Assembly (NCBI GenBank): GCA_030039035.1
Contig: JASHQQ010000351.1
Span: 1-64,000, forward strand
Reading direction: 5' to 3'
DNA: 64,000 nt
Source: Acidobacteriaceae bacterium
GTDB lineage: Bacteria; Acidobacteriota; Terriglobia; Terriglobales; Acidobacteriaceae
Below the pieces are notes generated by a model that was not told the origin of the DNA, searched no databases, and worked only from the letters and a program-made list of their open reading frames with translations. The translations under genes and the position numbers were made by a program. Below, in pieces: positions 8,957 through 17,620 of the stretch; position 1 is the first letter of the stretch, and each line of letters starts with the position of its first letter.

Positions 8957-10939
8957 ATGGCCGAAAAAGACCAGAAAGAGCGCGACAAGCTCGCTCGGCA
9001 AAGGCGCGACGAGGACCCGGTCGGCAAGGTCTACGACTCGCGGCTGATGGCGCGGTTGGGCCAATACCTCAAGCCCTACTGGCTGCAGGCCACGGTCTCG
9101 GCGCTGGCCATCTCGTTCAAGTCGGCGAGCGACGTGACCGGCCCGTACCTCGTGATGGTAGCCATCGACCGCTATCTCATCGAAAACCCGGCCTCGGCCA
9201 GGCACTGGCTCACGCACTTTTTGCCCGAGGACGCCGGCCGCGGCATCACGCTGCTGGCCGCGATCTACCTGGCGCTGCTCATCACCGCGTATTTTTTCCA
9301 GTTTCTGCAGACCTACCTGATGCAGTGGACGGGCCAGAAGATCATGTTCGACCTGCGCCGCGACATCTTTCGCCACATGCAGCGCATGCACGTCGGCTTC
9401 TTCGACACGCACGCCGTGGGCCGGCTGGTGACGCGGCTTACTTCCGACGTGGACGCGATCAACGAGATGTTCACCGCCGGCGTGCTGGCCATCGTGGACG
9501 ACTTTCTCAATTTGACGATCATGTCGATCGTCATGCTGACGATCAAATGGTGGCTGGCGCTGATCGCCTTCTCCGTACTGCCGCTCATTCTCATCGTCAC
9601 GCGCATGTTCCGCAACAGCGTGCGCGAGAGCTACCGCCGCGTGCGCGCCGCCATCGCCCGCATCAACAGCTTCATCCAGGAGCACGTCAGCGGCATGAGC
9701 GTGGTGCAACTGTTCAACCGCGAGCAGCGCGCCTTCGATGACTTCGAGGTGGTCAACCGCCAGCACATGGTGGCTTTCAAGGACACGATCTTTGCCTACG
9801 CGCTCTACTATCCGGCGGTCGATATACTTTCGTCGACAGCCATTGCGCTGGTGGTGTGGCGCGGCGGGCACGGAGTGCTCATGGGCACGGTGACCATCGG
9901 CGTGCTGGCCATGTTCATCCAATATTCGCAGCGCTTCTGGCGGCCCATCCAGGATTTGAGCGACAAGTACAACATCCTGCAGGCGGCCATGGCGGCCTGC
10001 GAGCGCATCTTCAAGCTGCTCGACACGCCGCCGGAGATTGTGGGCCCCGAGCGGCCGGTCGCCGGTGACGGCTCCAACCGCATCGAGTTCCGCCACGTCT
10101 GGTTCACCTACCAGAAGCTGACAGAAGCGGAGAAGGATGCCGTCGCGCGAGCCACGGCCGCGGAATCGCCGGGAGCCGCGCTAGCTGGGATCGGCAGCAT
10201 TGAGTGGATTCTGAAAGACGTTTCGTTTGTCATCGAGCCCGGCCAGACCATCGCCATCGTAGGCCACACCGGCGCGGGCAAAACCACGCTCACCAGCCTG
10301 ATGATGCGCTTCTACGACGTGACCGCGGGTCAGATCCTGATCGACGGCGTGGACGTGCGCCGGCACGACCTGAATTTGCTGCGCAAGCACTTCGCCGTGG
10401 TGCTGCAGGACCCGTTCCTTTTCACCGGCACGCTGAGCGAAAATATCCGCTTCGGCAACGATGAGATCACCGAGATCGAGCTGCGCCAGGCGGCGCGCGA
10501 CGTCAACGTGCTCGACTTCATCGAAAGCCTGCCCGGGCAGTTCGACGAGCCGGTGCGCGAGCGCGGCAACTCGCTCTCCACCGGCCAGAAGCAGTTGATC
10601 AACTTTGCCCGCGCGTTGGCTTGCAATCCACGCATCCTCATCCTCGACGAGGCTACCTCGAGCGTCGACACCGACACCGAGCTGCGCATCCGGGGCGCCC
10701 TGGACCGCATGGTCGAAGGGCGCACCAGCGTGCTCATCGCGCATCGCCTGTCCACCGTGCAGCGCGCCGACACCATCCTCGTGATGCACAAAGGCCAGTT
10801 GCGCGAGATGGGCAATCACCAGCAACTGCTCGTGCAGCGCGGACTCTACTGGAAGCTCTACCAGTTGCAGTACAAGGAGCAGGAGCTGGCGCTGCCGCAG
10901 CCCATCGCGCGAGAGAGATCCGAGGCGCCGGCGGTATGA
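8957..10939 (+). CDS. ABC exporter, fused membrane and ATPase domains (MsbA/MdlB-like)
   Basis: A 660-residue half-transporter. The N-terminal type-IV ABC transmembrane domain covers about residues 25-340 with about six helices and includes 'HMQRMHVGFFDTHAVGRLVTRLTSD', the usual cytoplasmic loop motif. The ATPase domain runs from about 375 to 640: Walker A GHTGAGKTT near 435, Q-loop in VVLQDPFLF, signature LSTGQKQ near 540, Walker B ILILDEATSSVD near 560, and H-loop AHRLST. All catalytic motifs are intact. A loop of about 25 residues (LTEAEKDAVARATAAES) is inserted early in the ATPase domain. It would act as a homodimer or pair with another half. The substrate is not evident; lipid or drug export is usual for the family. 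Single gene flanked by repeat-rich spacers. Confidence 0.95.
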   Translation: MAEKDQKERDKLARQRRDEDPVGKVYDSRLMARLGQYLKPYWLQATVSALAISFKSASDVTGPYLVMVAIDRYLIENPASARHWLTHFLPEDAGRGITLLAAIYLALLITAYFFQFLQTYLMQWTGQKIMFDLRRDIFRHMQRMHVGFFDTHAVGRLVTRLTSDVDAINEMFTAGVLAIVDDFLNLTIMSIVMLTIKWWLALIAFSVLPLILIVTRMFRNSVRESYRRVRAAIARINSFIQEHVSGMSVVQLFNREQRAFDDFEVVNRQHMVAFKDTIFAYALYYPAVDILSSTAIALVVWRGGHGVLMGTVTIGVLAMFIQYSQRFWRPIQDLSDKYNILQAAMAACERIFKLLDTPPEIVGPERPVAGDGSNRIEFRHVWFTYQKLTEAEKDAVARATAAESPGAALAGIGSIEWILKDVSFVIEPGQTIAIVGHTGAGKTTLTSLMMRFYDVTAGQILIDGVDVRRHDLNLLRKHFAVVLQDPFLFTGTLSENIRFGNDEITEIELRQAARDVNVLDFIESLPGQFDEPVRERGNSLSTGQKQLINFARALACNPRILILDEATSSVDTDTELRIRGALDRMVEGRTSVLIAHRLSTVQRADTILVMHKGQLREMGNHQQLLVQRGLYWKLYQLQYKEQELALPQPIARERSEAPAV

Positions 10940-10944
10940 AGAGA

Positions 10945-11038
10945 GGGACTGAGGGACTGAGGGACTAAGGGACTGAGGGACTAAGGGACTGAGGGACTTA
11001 GAGACTAAGGGACTTAGGGACTTAGGGACTGAGGGACG
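10945..11038. repeat. 8-bp tandem repeat, unit GGGACTGA and variants
   Basis: About eleven consecutive units of gggact followed by ga, aa or ta begin five bases after the ABC exporter stop codon. Variation falls mainly at the seventh base, plus one unit with gagact. The array is non-coding and of a kind expected to vary in copy number by slippage. Confidence 0.95.
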
Positions 11039-11098
11039 GAGCGCGGTCGAAGGAGTTCAACCGCAATCGGTCACGGAGCGGGGTTCCACCCGGGACCA

Positions 11099-11400
11099 TG
11101 AAGATTCAACCGCGGATCCTTCGCCTTCGGCTCAGGATGACAGGATGAGGAGTGGGCGAAGGCTTTTCCAAAAGCAGATCCTTCGAGTGCGTTTGGCCAT
11201 CCGTCGAAAACGTGACGGAATCTTGTCGCCCCTACGGGGCTTGCCGTTCAATGACGGCCCGGTTCCCAGGATTCCGCTTGGCTTCGTCCTGGGCTATCTT
11301 CGGCGATCCCTCCCGGAGCGTGTCCATCGCAACCGTCCTGATCTCCTTCCGTGGACCGCTTGCCTCGACGGGCGCTCAGGATGACAGCTTGTTTTTGAGG
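11099..11400. repeat. non-coding stretch with repeated ctcaggatgacag and agatccttcg elements
   Basis: The 516-bp gap between the exporter and the next gene holds no convincing gene. After the tandem array, 11114-11143 reads ggatccttcg...ctcaggatgacag, 11176-11185 repeats agatccttcg, and 11375-11387 repeats ctcaggatgacag. The stretch between contains a cctacggggcttgccg element. This mosaic resembles dispersed intergenic repeats of acidobacterial genomes, but the family assignment is inference. The ORFs at 11145-11418 run through the repeats and are rejected. Confidence 0.6.
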
Positions 11401-11455
11401 CGAGCTTCAGACTCATGACGCCATGTTCCAAATATCGAAAGATGAGCCCCTGGCC

Positions 11456-11950
11456 CTACAGCGGATTGGGCATTGTATTGCGGGCAGCGGTCACGTTATC
11501 CGGCTCGTCGGTGAACGATTTGCCCATGTGATAGGCGTACTTCTGGAAGCGGTTGCCGACGTGACGGATCGCGTCCTGAGCGCCGTCGTCCCAGGTGATG
11601 CGCGCCTCGCCGTCCACATACTCCCAATGGCCGCGCACATTACCGAGCGTGCGCTTGGCTTCGCCGTCGTCAAAGAGGCTGATATAGAACGTGTTGCCGG
11701 CGCCGTCGCCGACCTCCCATTTCCCCAGGAACCGTTTGCGCGACGGACCGTTGGGGTTGGCCGCGGCGGCCTGTTCGCTCAAGGGAAACTCGATCCGCTC
11801 GATGTCGCTCAGATTGTAGGTCTGGCGGTGGCCGTCCTTGAAAACGATGGTGATCGTGCTCTTGTCGGCTGCGGGAGCCGGTGTGGAGTGCGCCGGGATG
11901 GCGAGCAGGAACAATACCGCGAGGCAAACTGCTCCAATGGACTTTCGCAT
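11456..11950 (-). CDS. secreted protein of unknown function
   Basis: A 164-residue protein with a clear Sec signal peptide (MRKSIGAVCLAVLFLLAIPAHS). A 'VFKDGHRQTYNLSDIERIEF' segment resembles the beta-strand module of small periplasmic proteins that link a residue pattern to an IERIEF strand. The second half, 'FLGKWEVGDGAGNTFYISLF' and 'HWEYVDGEARITWDDG', looks like a small beta-sandwich or lipocalin-like fold. No catalytic motif is visible. It lies directly after the GH28 gene on the same strand with a 95-bp gap, so it may be co-transcribed. I do not recognise the family. Confidence 0.8.
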   Translation of the reverse strand: MRKSIGAVCLAVLFLLAIPAHSTPAPAADKSTITIVFKDGHRQTYNLSDIERIEFPLSEQAAAANPNGPSRKRFLGKWEVGDGAGNTFYISLFDDGEAKRTLGNVRGHWEYVDGEARITWDDGAQDAIRHVGNRFQKYAYHMGKSFTDEPDNVTAARNTMPNPL

Positions 11951-12045
11951 GGAATCCCCTTTGCTGAACGCGCGGCAAGCACCTCATGCCCGTGCCACGC
12001 CTATCTCCAGTACGCCATGCACCCGGCAGCGGTTCCCAAAAGCTT

Positions 12046-13623
12046 TCAGGGAACGATCTTCACCCCGTCCCTGGGTACCTCGGGGCGGCTGGTGACCTGC
12101 GCGCCGGTTTCGATCAGACGGACGTTCCGGCTCGTGGCGCCGGTGACGACAAGGGAGGCGACCTGCGAATCATGCAGGGTCACGCCGTCGGCATCGTTCA
12201 GACGCATCGCCGGCTGCGAAGAGTTGGGCGCGGGATCGAAGGCAGCATCGTTCACTTCGAGATCCTTCACCTGATCGGCTACGAAAGCCGATTGCCACGT
12301 CGCTGCGTGCGGCTCCTCCCAGTGAATTTCCACGCCGGTCATCTTCACGTCGCGCGCAAACTTCAGCGTCATCGCCGCGGAGGTGTCTTCATACGGAGCA
12401 TCGGCTCCGTGCGAGACGAACAGCCGCACGTTGCTGAGCCGAATGCCCTGCAGCCAGCTATCGGGATGGCCCTGCATCATCGACGTTCCCTGCCCGTGCG
12501 CGATCACGTTGGCGATAGTCACGTTGCGGATGATCCCCGCCGGCGGCTCATTCGGTTTGGGCTGGCCGTCGATCTCGCTGCGCCGCCTGACATTGAAGTG
12601 GATGGGGTCGCCGTCGCCCCACCAAAACCAGTCGAAGCGCCGCGTGTCGATGGTGACGCCGGAGATCACCACATCCTCGACAATGCCGCCATCGAAGACC
12701 ATGAACGCGAGGCCGCGATTGGAGTTGGTAATGTTCACATTGCTGATCACCACGTGGCGCACCGCAAGCATGTTGCCGTCGCAAAACTTGATGGCGCTCG
12801 ACGACGAGGAGAGCCGGCAGTTGGTCACGGTCACGTTTTCCGTGGGCAGAAGCGGCCCCCACATGTCGGTCGAATAGAAAACGATCGCGTCGTCGCCGGT
12901 CTCGATCGTCGAGTTCGAGATGTGCACGTCCGAGCAGCCATCGGGATCGATGCCGTCGGCCCACACCGCCTCCATCTGGCTGGAATAGATGTACACGCCG
13001 TCGATCGTCAGCCGCTTGCAGGCATACGGATTGATCGTCCAGCTTCGCGAGCGCACCAGCTTGATGCCGGCGATGCGCACGTCGGTACATCGCAGCAGCA
13101 GCACCATTCGCGGATAGACGGCCCCGGAATTCATGCCCACCGGGAACGACCGCAAAAGCGGCTTGCCGGTTGCCTCCATGCGCCGCTGGTTGGGCAGGAT
13201 GTAGTAATCGGTGAAGTCGCTGAGCCGCCATTCGTAGCTTGCCTGCCCGTCGAGCGTGCCCGCGCCCTCGATAGCGATGTTGTTCAGCCCGTCGCCATAG
13301 ATCAGGGCGGCGTGTTTGGAGTCGTCGTACTGGTGCGGATCGAGCGTGGCGAAGATCGTCGCGCCGGCTTCGAGGTGAAGCCGGATGCCCGACTTGAGAT
13401 GAATCTGCCCCGAGGTGTACTCGCCCGGCGGAACGTACACGCGCCCTCCGCCGGATTGGGCGCAGAAATCGATGGCCTTCTGGATCGCGGGTCGCGCGTC
13501 GTCGGCCTTGATGCCCGTCGCGCCGAATTCCTTGATGTTGCAGAATGGCTGGGCGGAAGCGAAGCAGCCCCAAACGATCAACGTTGCGAAAAGGAGCAAC
13601 CCCCACAGGTGGCGTTTCTTCAT
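12046..13623 (-). CDS. secreted glycoside hydrolase family 28 (polygalacturonase-like)
   Basis: The 525-residue protein begins with a signal peptide (MKKRHLWGLLLFATLIVWGCFASA), then the parallel beta-helix start 'FNIKEFGATG'-like segment (here CNIKEFGATGIKADDARPAI) and 'GGGRVYVPPGEYTSGQIHLKSG'. The catalytic region reads 'WADGIDPDGCSDVHISNSTI' followed by 'ETGDDAIVFYS', matching the GH28 arrangement of Asp residues. Repeating helix turns follow (NVTVTNCRL, VVISNVNI). It would hydrolyse galacturonan-type or related pectic linkages outside the cytoplasm, the usual GH28 role; exact substrate is not determined. ATG at 13623 is chosen for its clean signal peptide, with ATG 13638 possible. The track extension to 13833 is not supported. 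Confidence 0.9.
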   Translation of the reverse strand: MKKRHLWGLLLFATLIVWGCFASAQPFCNIKEFGATGIKADDARPAIQKAIDFCAQSGGGRVYVPPGEYTSGQIHLKSGIRLHLEAGATIFATLDPHQYDDSKHAALIYGDGLNNIAIEGAGTLDGQASYEWRLSDFTDYYILPNQRRMEATGKPLLRSFPVGMNSGAVYPRMVLLLRCTDVRIAGIKLVRSRSWTINPYACKRLTIDGVYIYSSQMEAVWADGIDPDGCSDVHISNSTIETGDDAIVFYSTDMWGPLLPTENVTVTNCRLSSSSSAIKFCDGNMLAVRHVVISNVNITNSNRGLAFMVFDGGIVEDVVISGVTIDTRRFDWFWWGDGDPIHFNVRRRSEIDGQPKPNEPPAGIIRNVTIANVIAHGQGTSMMQGHPDSWLQGIRLSNVRLFVSHGADAPYEDTSAAMTLKFARDVKMTGVEIHWEEPHAATWQSAFVADQVKDLEVNDAAFDPAPNSSQPAMRLNDADGVTLHDSQVASLVVTGATSRNVRLIETGAQVTSRPEVPRDGVKIVP

Positions 13624-13751
13624 CCAGCCATCATCCATAAATCGCCCGGAGGGCTGCAAGAGCGTTCCGATCGACAGTGGAAACACCGTGACACGGCAAA
13701 ACGGGGCGGAGCGGATCGGGAACGCGGAGCAATCGTCCTGAGACGACGACG

Positions 13752-14291
13752 TCAGCGCGAAGGCTGCCGGTAACCGTTCCCGGCCAGTTGCTTTCCCATT
13801 TCCGCATACATTGAGTGATCGCGTGGCTGCCATGTGTCGAGACCATCGACGTAGCGGTTGTACATGCTGAACGCCGCAGCAATGAGCACCGTGTCGTGGA
13901 TCTCGATATCGGTGGCTCCGCAGGCTTTTGCCTGCGCGATGTCGTCGGCCGAGACCCGCTTGCCATCCTGCTGCACCTTGCCGGCGATGGACAGCAGCGC
14001 CTTCAGCTTTGGTGTAACTGCAGCGTGCTGGAAGTCCGTGGTTACCTGCTGTACGATTTCGCCGCCACCGAGGTGGCTGGCAGCCGCGGCTCCGTGACTG
14101 GTCTGGCAGAAGTAGCAGTCATTTTGGGAGGACACAAAGGTCGCGATCAGTTCCCGCTCGCCCGGCGTGAGGCTGTTCGGTTCGTGGAGGAGAATATGCG
14201 CCAATTCGCGCATGGGTTTTGCCGTCTCCGGACGAAATGCGAAGCCGGCGGTTATGCCGGGCAGACCTTCGGGTAGCGAAATGTGCGGCAT
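13752..14291 (-). CDS. AhpD-like carboxymuconolactone decarboxylase-fold protein, copy 2 of tandem pair
   Basis: A 179-residue cytoplasmic protein of the CMD/AhpD fold, with the peroxidase-type active-site block 'LTPGERELIATFVSSQNDCYFC' followed by QTSH: a CxxC pair with a His four residues later and a Glu upstream. It is about half identical by eye to its neighbour at 14302-14874. It starts ten bases after that gene's stop, and its SD (AGGAAA) overlaps the stop codon, so the two are translated from one message. The true start is the ATG at 14291; the track's start at 14567 reads into the neighbour out of frame. Peroxide or organic hydroperoxide reduction is the likely role. Confidence 0.88.
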   Translation of the reverse strand: MPHISLPEGLPGITAGFAFRPETAKPMRELAHILLHEPNSLTPGERELIATFVSSQNDCYFCQTSHGAAAASHLGGGEIVQQVTTDFQHAAVTPKLKALLSIAGKVQQDGKRVSADDIAQAKACGATDIEIHDTVLIAAAFSMYNRYVDGLDTWQPRDHSMYAEMGKQLAGNGYRQPSR

Positions 14292-14301
14292 TCTTTTTTC
14301 C

Positions 14302-14874
14302 TCAGCGAGCGGCGGTCTCCGCCGGCAAGTAGGTTTTGCTGACTGCGACATATCCTTCGCCAGCAACCATTCTGCCGCGCTCGCGATACATCGCTTCGTC
14401 CCGCGGCTGCGTGGTTCCCAGGCCATCGACGTAGCGGTTGTACATGCAGAAGGCGGCAGAGATGAGAATGGTGTCGTGGATCTCGATATCCGACGCGCCC
14501 AGACCGCGCGCGTGTTCCACGTCGGCGGCGGTAACGCTCTTGCCGCTTCTCTGCACCTTGCCGGCAATCACGAGCAGGGCTTTGAGCTTGTCGGAGATAT
14601 CGGCATGCCGGAAGTCTGCCTTGACCCGCCTGACCAGATCTTCATCCCCGCCGAGATGCGCCGCGGCGATGGCGCCGTGAACGCTGTGGCAATAGTGGCA
14701 ATCGTTCAGGCAGGAGACATACGTGGCGATCAGCTCGCGCTCGCCGGGCGTGAGGGTGTGGGGACCACGGAGAAGAACCTCGACAATCTCATTCAGCGGT
14801 TTTGCGGTTTCAGGGCGGAAAGCAAAGGCGCTGCGAATCCCGTGCAGCCCTTCGGGGAGAGCGATGTGTGGCAT
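14302..14874 (-). CDS. AhpD-like carboxymuconolactone decarboxylase-fold protein, copy 1 of tandem pair
   Basis: The 190-residue upstream member of the pair, with 'LTPGERELIATYVSCLNDCHYC' and HSVH, again Glu, CxxC and His in the AhpD arrangement. Both copies share the N-terminus MPHI(S/A)LPEGL and the 'SDIEIHDT' block. It differs by an extra C-terminal tail (AVSKTYLPAETAAR). ATG 14874 is chosen because homology to copy 2 starts there and AAAGGACC precedes it; the longer track ORF is not supported. The family normally forms trimers or hexamers and could mix subunits, which is inference. Confidence 0.88.
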   Translation of the reverse strand: MPHIALPEGLHGIRSAFAFRPETAKPLNEIVEVLLRGPHTLTPGERELIATYVSCLNDCHYCHSVHGAIAAAHLGGDEDLVRRVKADFRHADISDKLKALLVIAGKVQRSGKSVTAADVEHARGLGASDIEIHDTILISAAFCMYNRYVDGLGTTQPRDEAMYRERGRMVAGEGYVAVSKTYLPAETAAR

Positions 14875-15327
14875 CGACAATCGGTCCTTTCCGGCCGCAG
14901 CCGGATTTGTACTTCGCCCGAACGCATCGAGCGCAGGCTGCCAGCAACTTCTTCCGCCGGGCGAGGAGGAAGAGAACGGCGGCGGCATGACTTCGATGTA
15001 CATCGGAGAGACGCAGGTGGTCTTCCATCGAAAGGTGGAATTCGCCGGCAGGACAGGTGAGGCGGCCCGGGGCTTCAAAGGCTGTGGAAAAGCTCATGGG
15101 AGCCGGTTTCTGCCCGGCTGAAGTTTCTGCGTGGGAACCCGGGCCCAAGGCCATAAAGCCGGTTCCAAAAGACCCATGGCTGAAGCCACGTCGATGTTTT
15201 GCGCCGAAACCAGCAGCCTGAAGGCTGCTGCTCACTCCAATTCGCACACCGAAAATTTGCCCAACCGAGGTGTCACGCACACTCTAAAGCCCGCAGGAAA
15301 TAGCCGGGACGACCGGGCGAAGACGCG
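14875..15327. repeat. intergenic stretch with dispersed repeat, copy B (core 15178-15292)
   Basis: No convincing gene is seen. The core 15178-15292 repeats copy A at 8696-8811: both read ggctgaagcc, ttgcgccgaaa, gcctgaaggctgctgctc, ctccaattcgc and caaagccc or taaagccc, in the same order and spacing. Short ORFs in this gap run through the repeat. Confidence 0.78.
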
Positions 15328-15364
15328 AAAGGCCACCCGCCGTGCTGGCGGATGGCCTTTTCCG
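15328..15364. terminator. bidirectional Rho-independent terminator candidate
   Basis: A 14-bp stem pairs aaaggccacccgcc with ggcggatggccttt (one G-T pair) around a five-base loop, with a T run on each strand side. It lies downstream of the small minus-strand gene at 15522-15794. Confidence 0.7.
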
Positions 15365-15521
15365 CGGGCGTCTTACGGCATTTTCAGAATTACCGCGACC
15401 GTTCTGGCGGATCTCCGATGTCACCGCTCCCCGATGGTCGCGTCGACCGGGCTTTTTCGCTTCGGACTACGCCCACACTGAAAAATGCTCCAGTGCGCCA
15501 TTTCAACGATTCCTGTCGATG

Positions 15522-15794
15522 TCAGAAGTTGGGTTTGACGTCGGCGTCCGCGGCAATCGTGCGCAGCTTGGAGACGATCGTGTTGGGGTCGTCGCTCAGC
15601 TTGACGAACGTTGTCTGGTTGGACGAAAGTCGCGAGATCACCGGAGAACTCCCGCGCAGCAACGCCTCGGGAGGAAGCCGATAGAGGTGTCCGGTCTCCC
15701 GCTCGATGTACGCTCCCGGCTGTTTGATGTTCTCCCATGTAAATTCGCTCAGGACCACGGTGGTAGCTCCGCTTTCCGATGTCTTCATGACCAT
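15522..15794 (-). CDS. small hypothetical protein
   Basis: A 90-residue protein starting at ATG 15794, right after a strong ribosome binding site (AGGAGGAGAA). The N-terminal part (TTVVLSEFTWENIKQPGAYI) is followed by 'HLYRLPPEALLRGSSPVISR' and 'TIVSKLRTIAADADVKPNF'. No signal peptide, membrane segment or known motif is visible. The track start at 15935 extends into non-coding sequence. Possible small regulator or adaptor; I do not recognise it. Confidence 0.7.
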   Translation of the reverse strand: MVMKTSESGATTVVLSEFTWENIKQPGAYIERETGHLYRLPPEALLRGSSPVISRLSSNQTTFVKLSDDPNTIVSKLRTIAADADVKPNF

Positions 15795-16765
15795 TTCTCC
15801 TCCTTTCGTGCAGGGTCGGTTCTGTCGATCCAAAACACGCAAAGCCAGTCTCCACGGAAGGGCAGGCGAGCTCTCTCTGAAGACACACCTGCTTCCCTCT
15901 GCCGGAAGCGCTCCATCCACTGGAGCGCACGACAAGCTTTGCAGGACTCATGCTCCGGCATAGCCGGGCTGTTTTCGGGTGTTGCCGAATGCTGGCGCGA
16001 AGCTTTCAGCATGCTTCGCGAGCAGGCCTCCATAGCAAAGGCGAGCAATCGAAGGCGCAATGGAACGCGCGGTGCAATACGCTTATCCCGGCGAACCTTC
16101 CGGGTGCGTGTTATCGCGCAGAAACACGTCGGGTTTTCTGACTTGCGTTTCGAGCCGGGCTTGTCACCCGAATGCCTCTTTGAAAAGGAAAGCCCTGGCG
16201 CAAGATTGTGCGACCGGGCCGTTCCTTGTTCGTTCACCCGCAGGTTGCCATCGTGCGACTGACATCGATCTGCGGGGCTGCTGCACTTGTCGAGCCACGC
16301 AAGCCCGAGTGCAGTTGCGCGCCGTACAGGCAATTCTTCCGGCAGCGCACCAGGGTTTTTCCCTGCCACTCGCAACACCATACACCTCGACATCCGCCAA
16401 GGCAAGCCGCCGCGCCTCACTTCCCGAAGAATTTCCGGAGAATCGATGTGCCGATTGCGATCCCGTCAAAATCCGGGTGAGGCCGGCGAATGGCGTCGGG
16501 CAGGCCGTTAGGGCGGATCGATGCTCACTGGGCGCATCGGGCTGTTCGCGACAGTTGAACTCCGGAACGGCGGTTCACTGGCCTCCAGCCGACTTTTGAG
16601 GAGTTGTCCGGGACACGAGAAGAGCGGAGTCTTGTCTCCGCTCCAGCGGAAAACGCAAATCGAGCAAAGCTTCTGCAAGGTCAGGATGGACGGTTATTCG
16701 GCTGGAACCAGGTTTTTGAGTCAGTGAGTTACTTGCCGATGATGCACTCGCCGAGGTCCGCCGAT
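15795..16765. other. 970-bp stretch with no convincing gene
   Basis: Several overlapping ORFs exist on both strands (15785-16420 minus, 15950-16599 plus), but none has a ribosome binding site, domain, or third-position GC bias like its neighbours, and their translations are rich in Arg, Cys and Ser as shadows usually are. It may be decayed sequence or hold an untranslated RNA; I cannot support either. Confidence 0.5.
16622..16643 (-). terminator. hairpin downstream of SDR gene, possible terminator
   Basis: Perfect 8-bp inverted repeat gagcggag/ctccgctc around a six-base loop, about 120 bp after the SDR stop. The U-tract on the minus strand is weak (TTCTC). Confidence 0.35.
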
Positions 16766-17500
16766 TCAGATTGCCGACATGCCACCGTCGACGGACAGCT
16801 CCACCCCATTCACGAAGCTCGAATCGTCTGAAGCAAGAAACAACGCGACCGTCGCGATTTCCTCAGGTTGACCCATCTTTCCCCGCGGGATCAAGGATTC
16901 GAACATCTCCTTCGCCTCCCTGGTGAGAACTTCATCCTGCATCGGTGTGGCGATCGGCCCCGGGCCCAGCACGTTCACCCGGATCTTCTTGCCCTTCAGT
17001 TCGTTTAGCCACGTGCGTGCGAAGGAGCGCAATGCCGCCTTGCTCGCCGCATACACGCCGAAACCAGGAAAACCCTTCACCGAAGCGACTGATCCGGTCA
17101 TGATGATCGATCCACCATCGTTGAACAGCGGCAACGCCTTCTGAACCGTAAACAGCGTGCCGCGAGCATTCAGGTCGAAAGCCGCATCGAAGTGCTGCTC
17201 GGTAATCTCGCCCAGTGGCGCGGCCTCGCCCTTGCCGGCGCTCGCGAACAGGACGTCGATCTTGCCCTTTTCTCGCCTGACCGTGTCGAACAGACGGTCG
17301 AGGTCGTCGAGATTTGCCGCGTCACCGCGCACGCCGGTCACGTTCCGGCCAATCAGCTTGACGGCCTGATCGAGCTGCTCCTGCCTCCTGCCCGTGATGA
17401 AAACGTAGGCACCCTCTTCAACGAAGCGCCTGGCGCTGGCCAGCGCCATGCCGCTCGATCCCCCCGTGACGACTGCGACCTTGCCCTCAAGTTTTCCCAT
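16766..17500 (-). CDS. short-chain dehydrogenase/reductase
   Basis: A 244-residue cytoplasmic NAD(P)-dependent oxidoreductase. The cofactor loop reads TGGSSGMA, close to TGxxxGxG but with Ala in the last Gly position. A basic 'ITGRRQEQL' after strand 2 suggests NADP preference. Then come the FASAG motif, the catalytic Ser in MTGSVAS, and YAASK. The C-terminal 'SSFVNGVELSVDGGMSAI' is classical for the family. ATG 17500 is chosen for its preceding GAAGGGAG and full match to SDR N-termini. It is divergent from an AraC-type regulator, a common arrangement in which the regulator controls the reductase. Substrate unknown. Confidence 0.93.
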   Translation of the reverse strand: MGKLEGKVAVVTGGSSGMALASARRFVEEGAYVFITGRRQEQLDQAVKLIGRNVTGVRGDAANLDDLDRLFDTVRREKGKIDVLFASAGKGEAAPLGEITEQHFDAAFDLNARGTLFTVQKALPLFNDGGSIIMTGSVASVKGFPGFGVYAASKAALRSFARTWLNELKGKKIRVNVLGPGPIATPMQDEVLTREAKEMFESLIPRGKMGQPEEIATVALFLASDDSSFVNGVELSVDGGMSAI

Positions 17501-17620
17501 AGCTGCTCCCTTCGGTCGAGGCTTAACATTCCGTACAGTGGAGTAGATTTCTTTGGCGGTGGACGAGAACTGCTCGCGAGTCCTAATATTTTGTCTATTC
17601 GTCCAAACCGGGAGGCTACC

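Noticed and set aside
10945-11038. Possible CRISPR array
   Set aside because: Units are 8 bp without spacers, so it is a tandem minisatellite.
11986-13773. 595-aa plus-strand ORF
   Set aside because: Fully antisense to the GH28 gene; its His/Val/Asp-rich translation is the mirror of GC-rich codons, with no domain.
15785-16420. 211-aa minus-strand ORF
   Set aside because: No start signal, no domain, Arg/Cys/Ser-rich composition typical of a shadow or non-coding frame; overlaps the start of the small gene at 15794.
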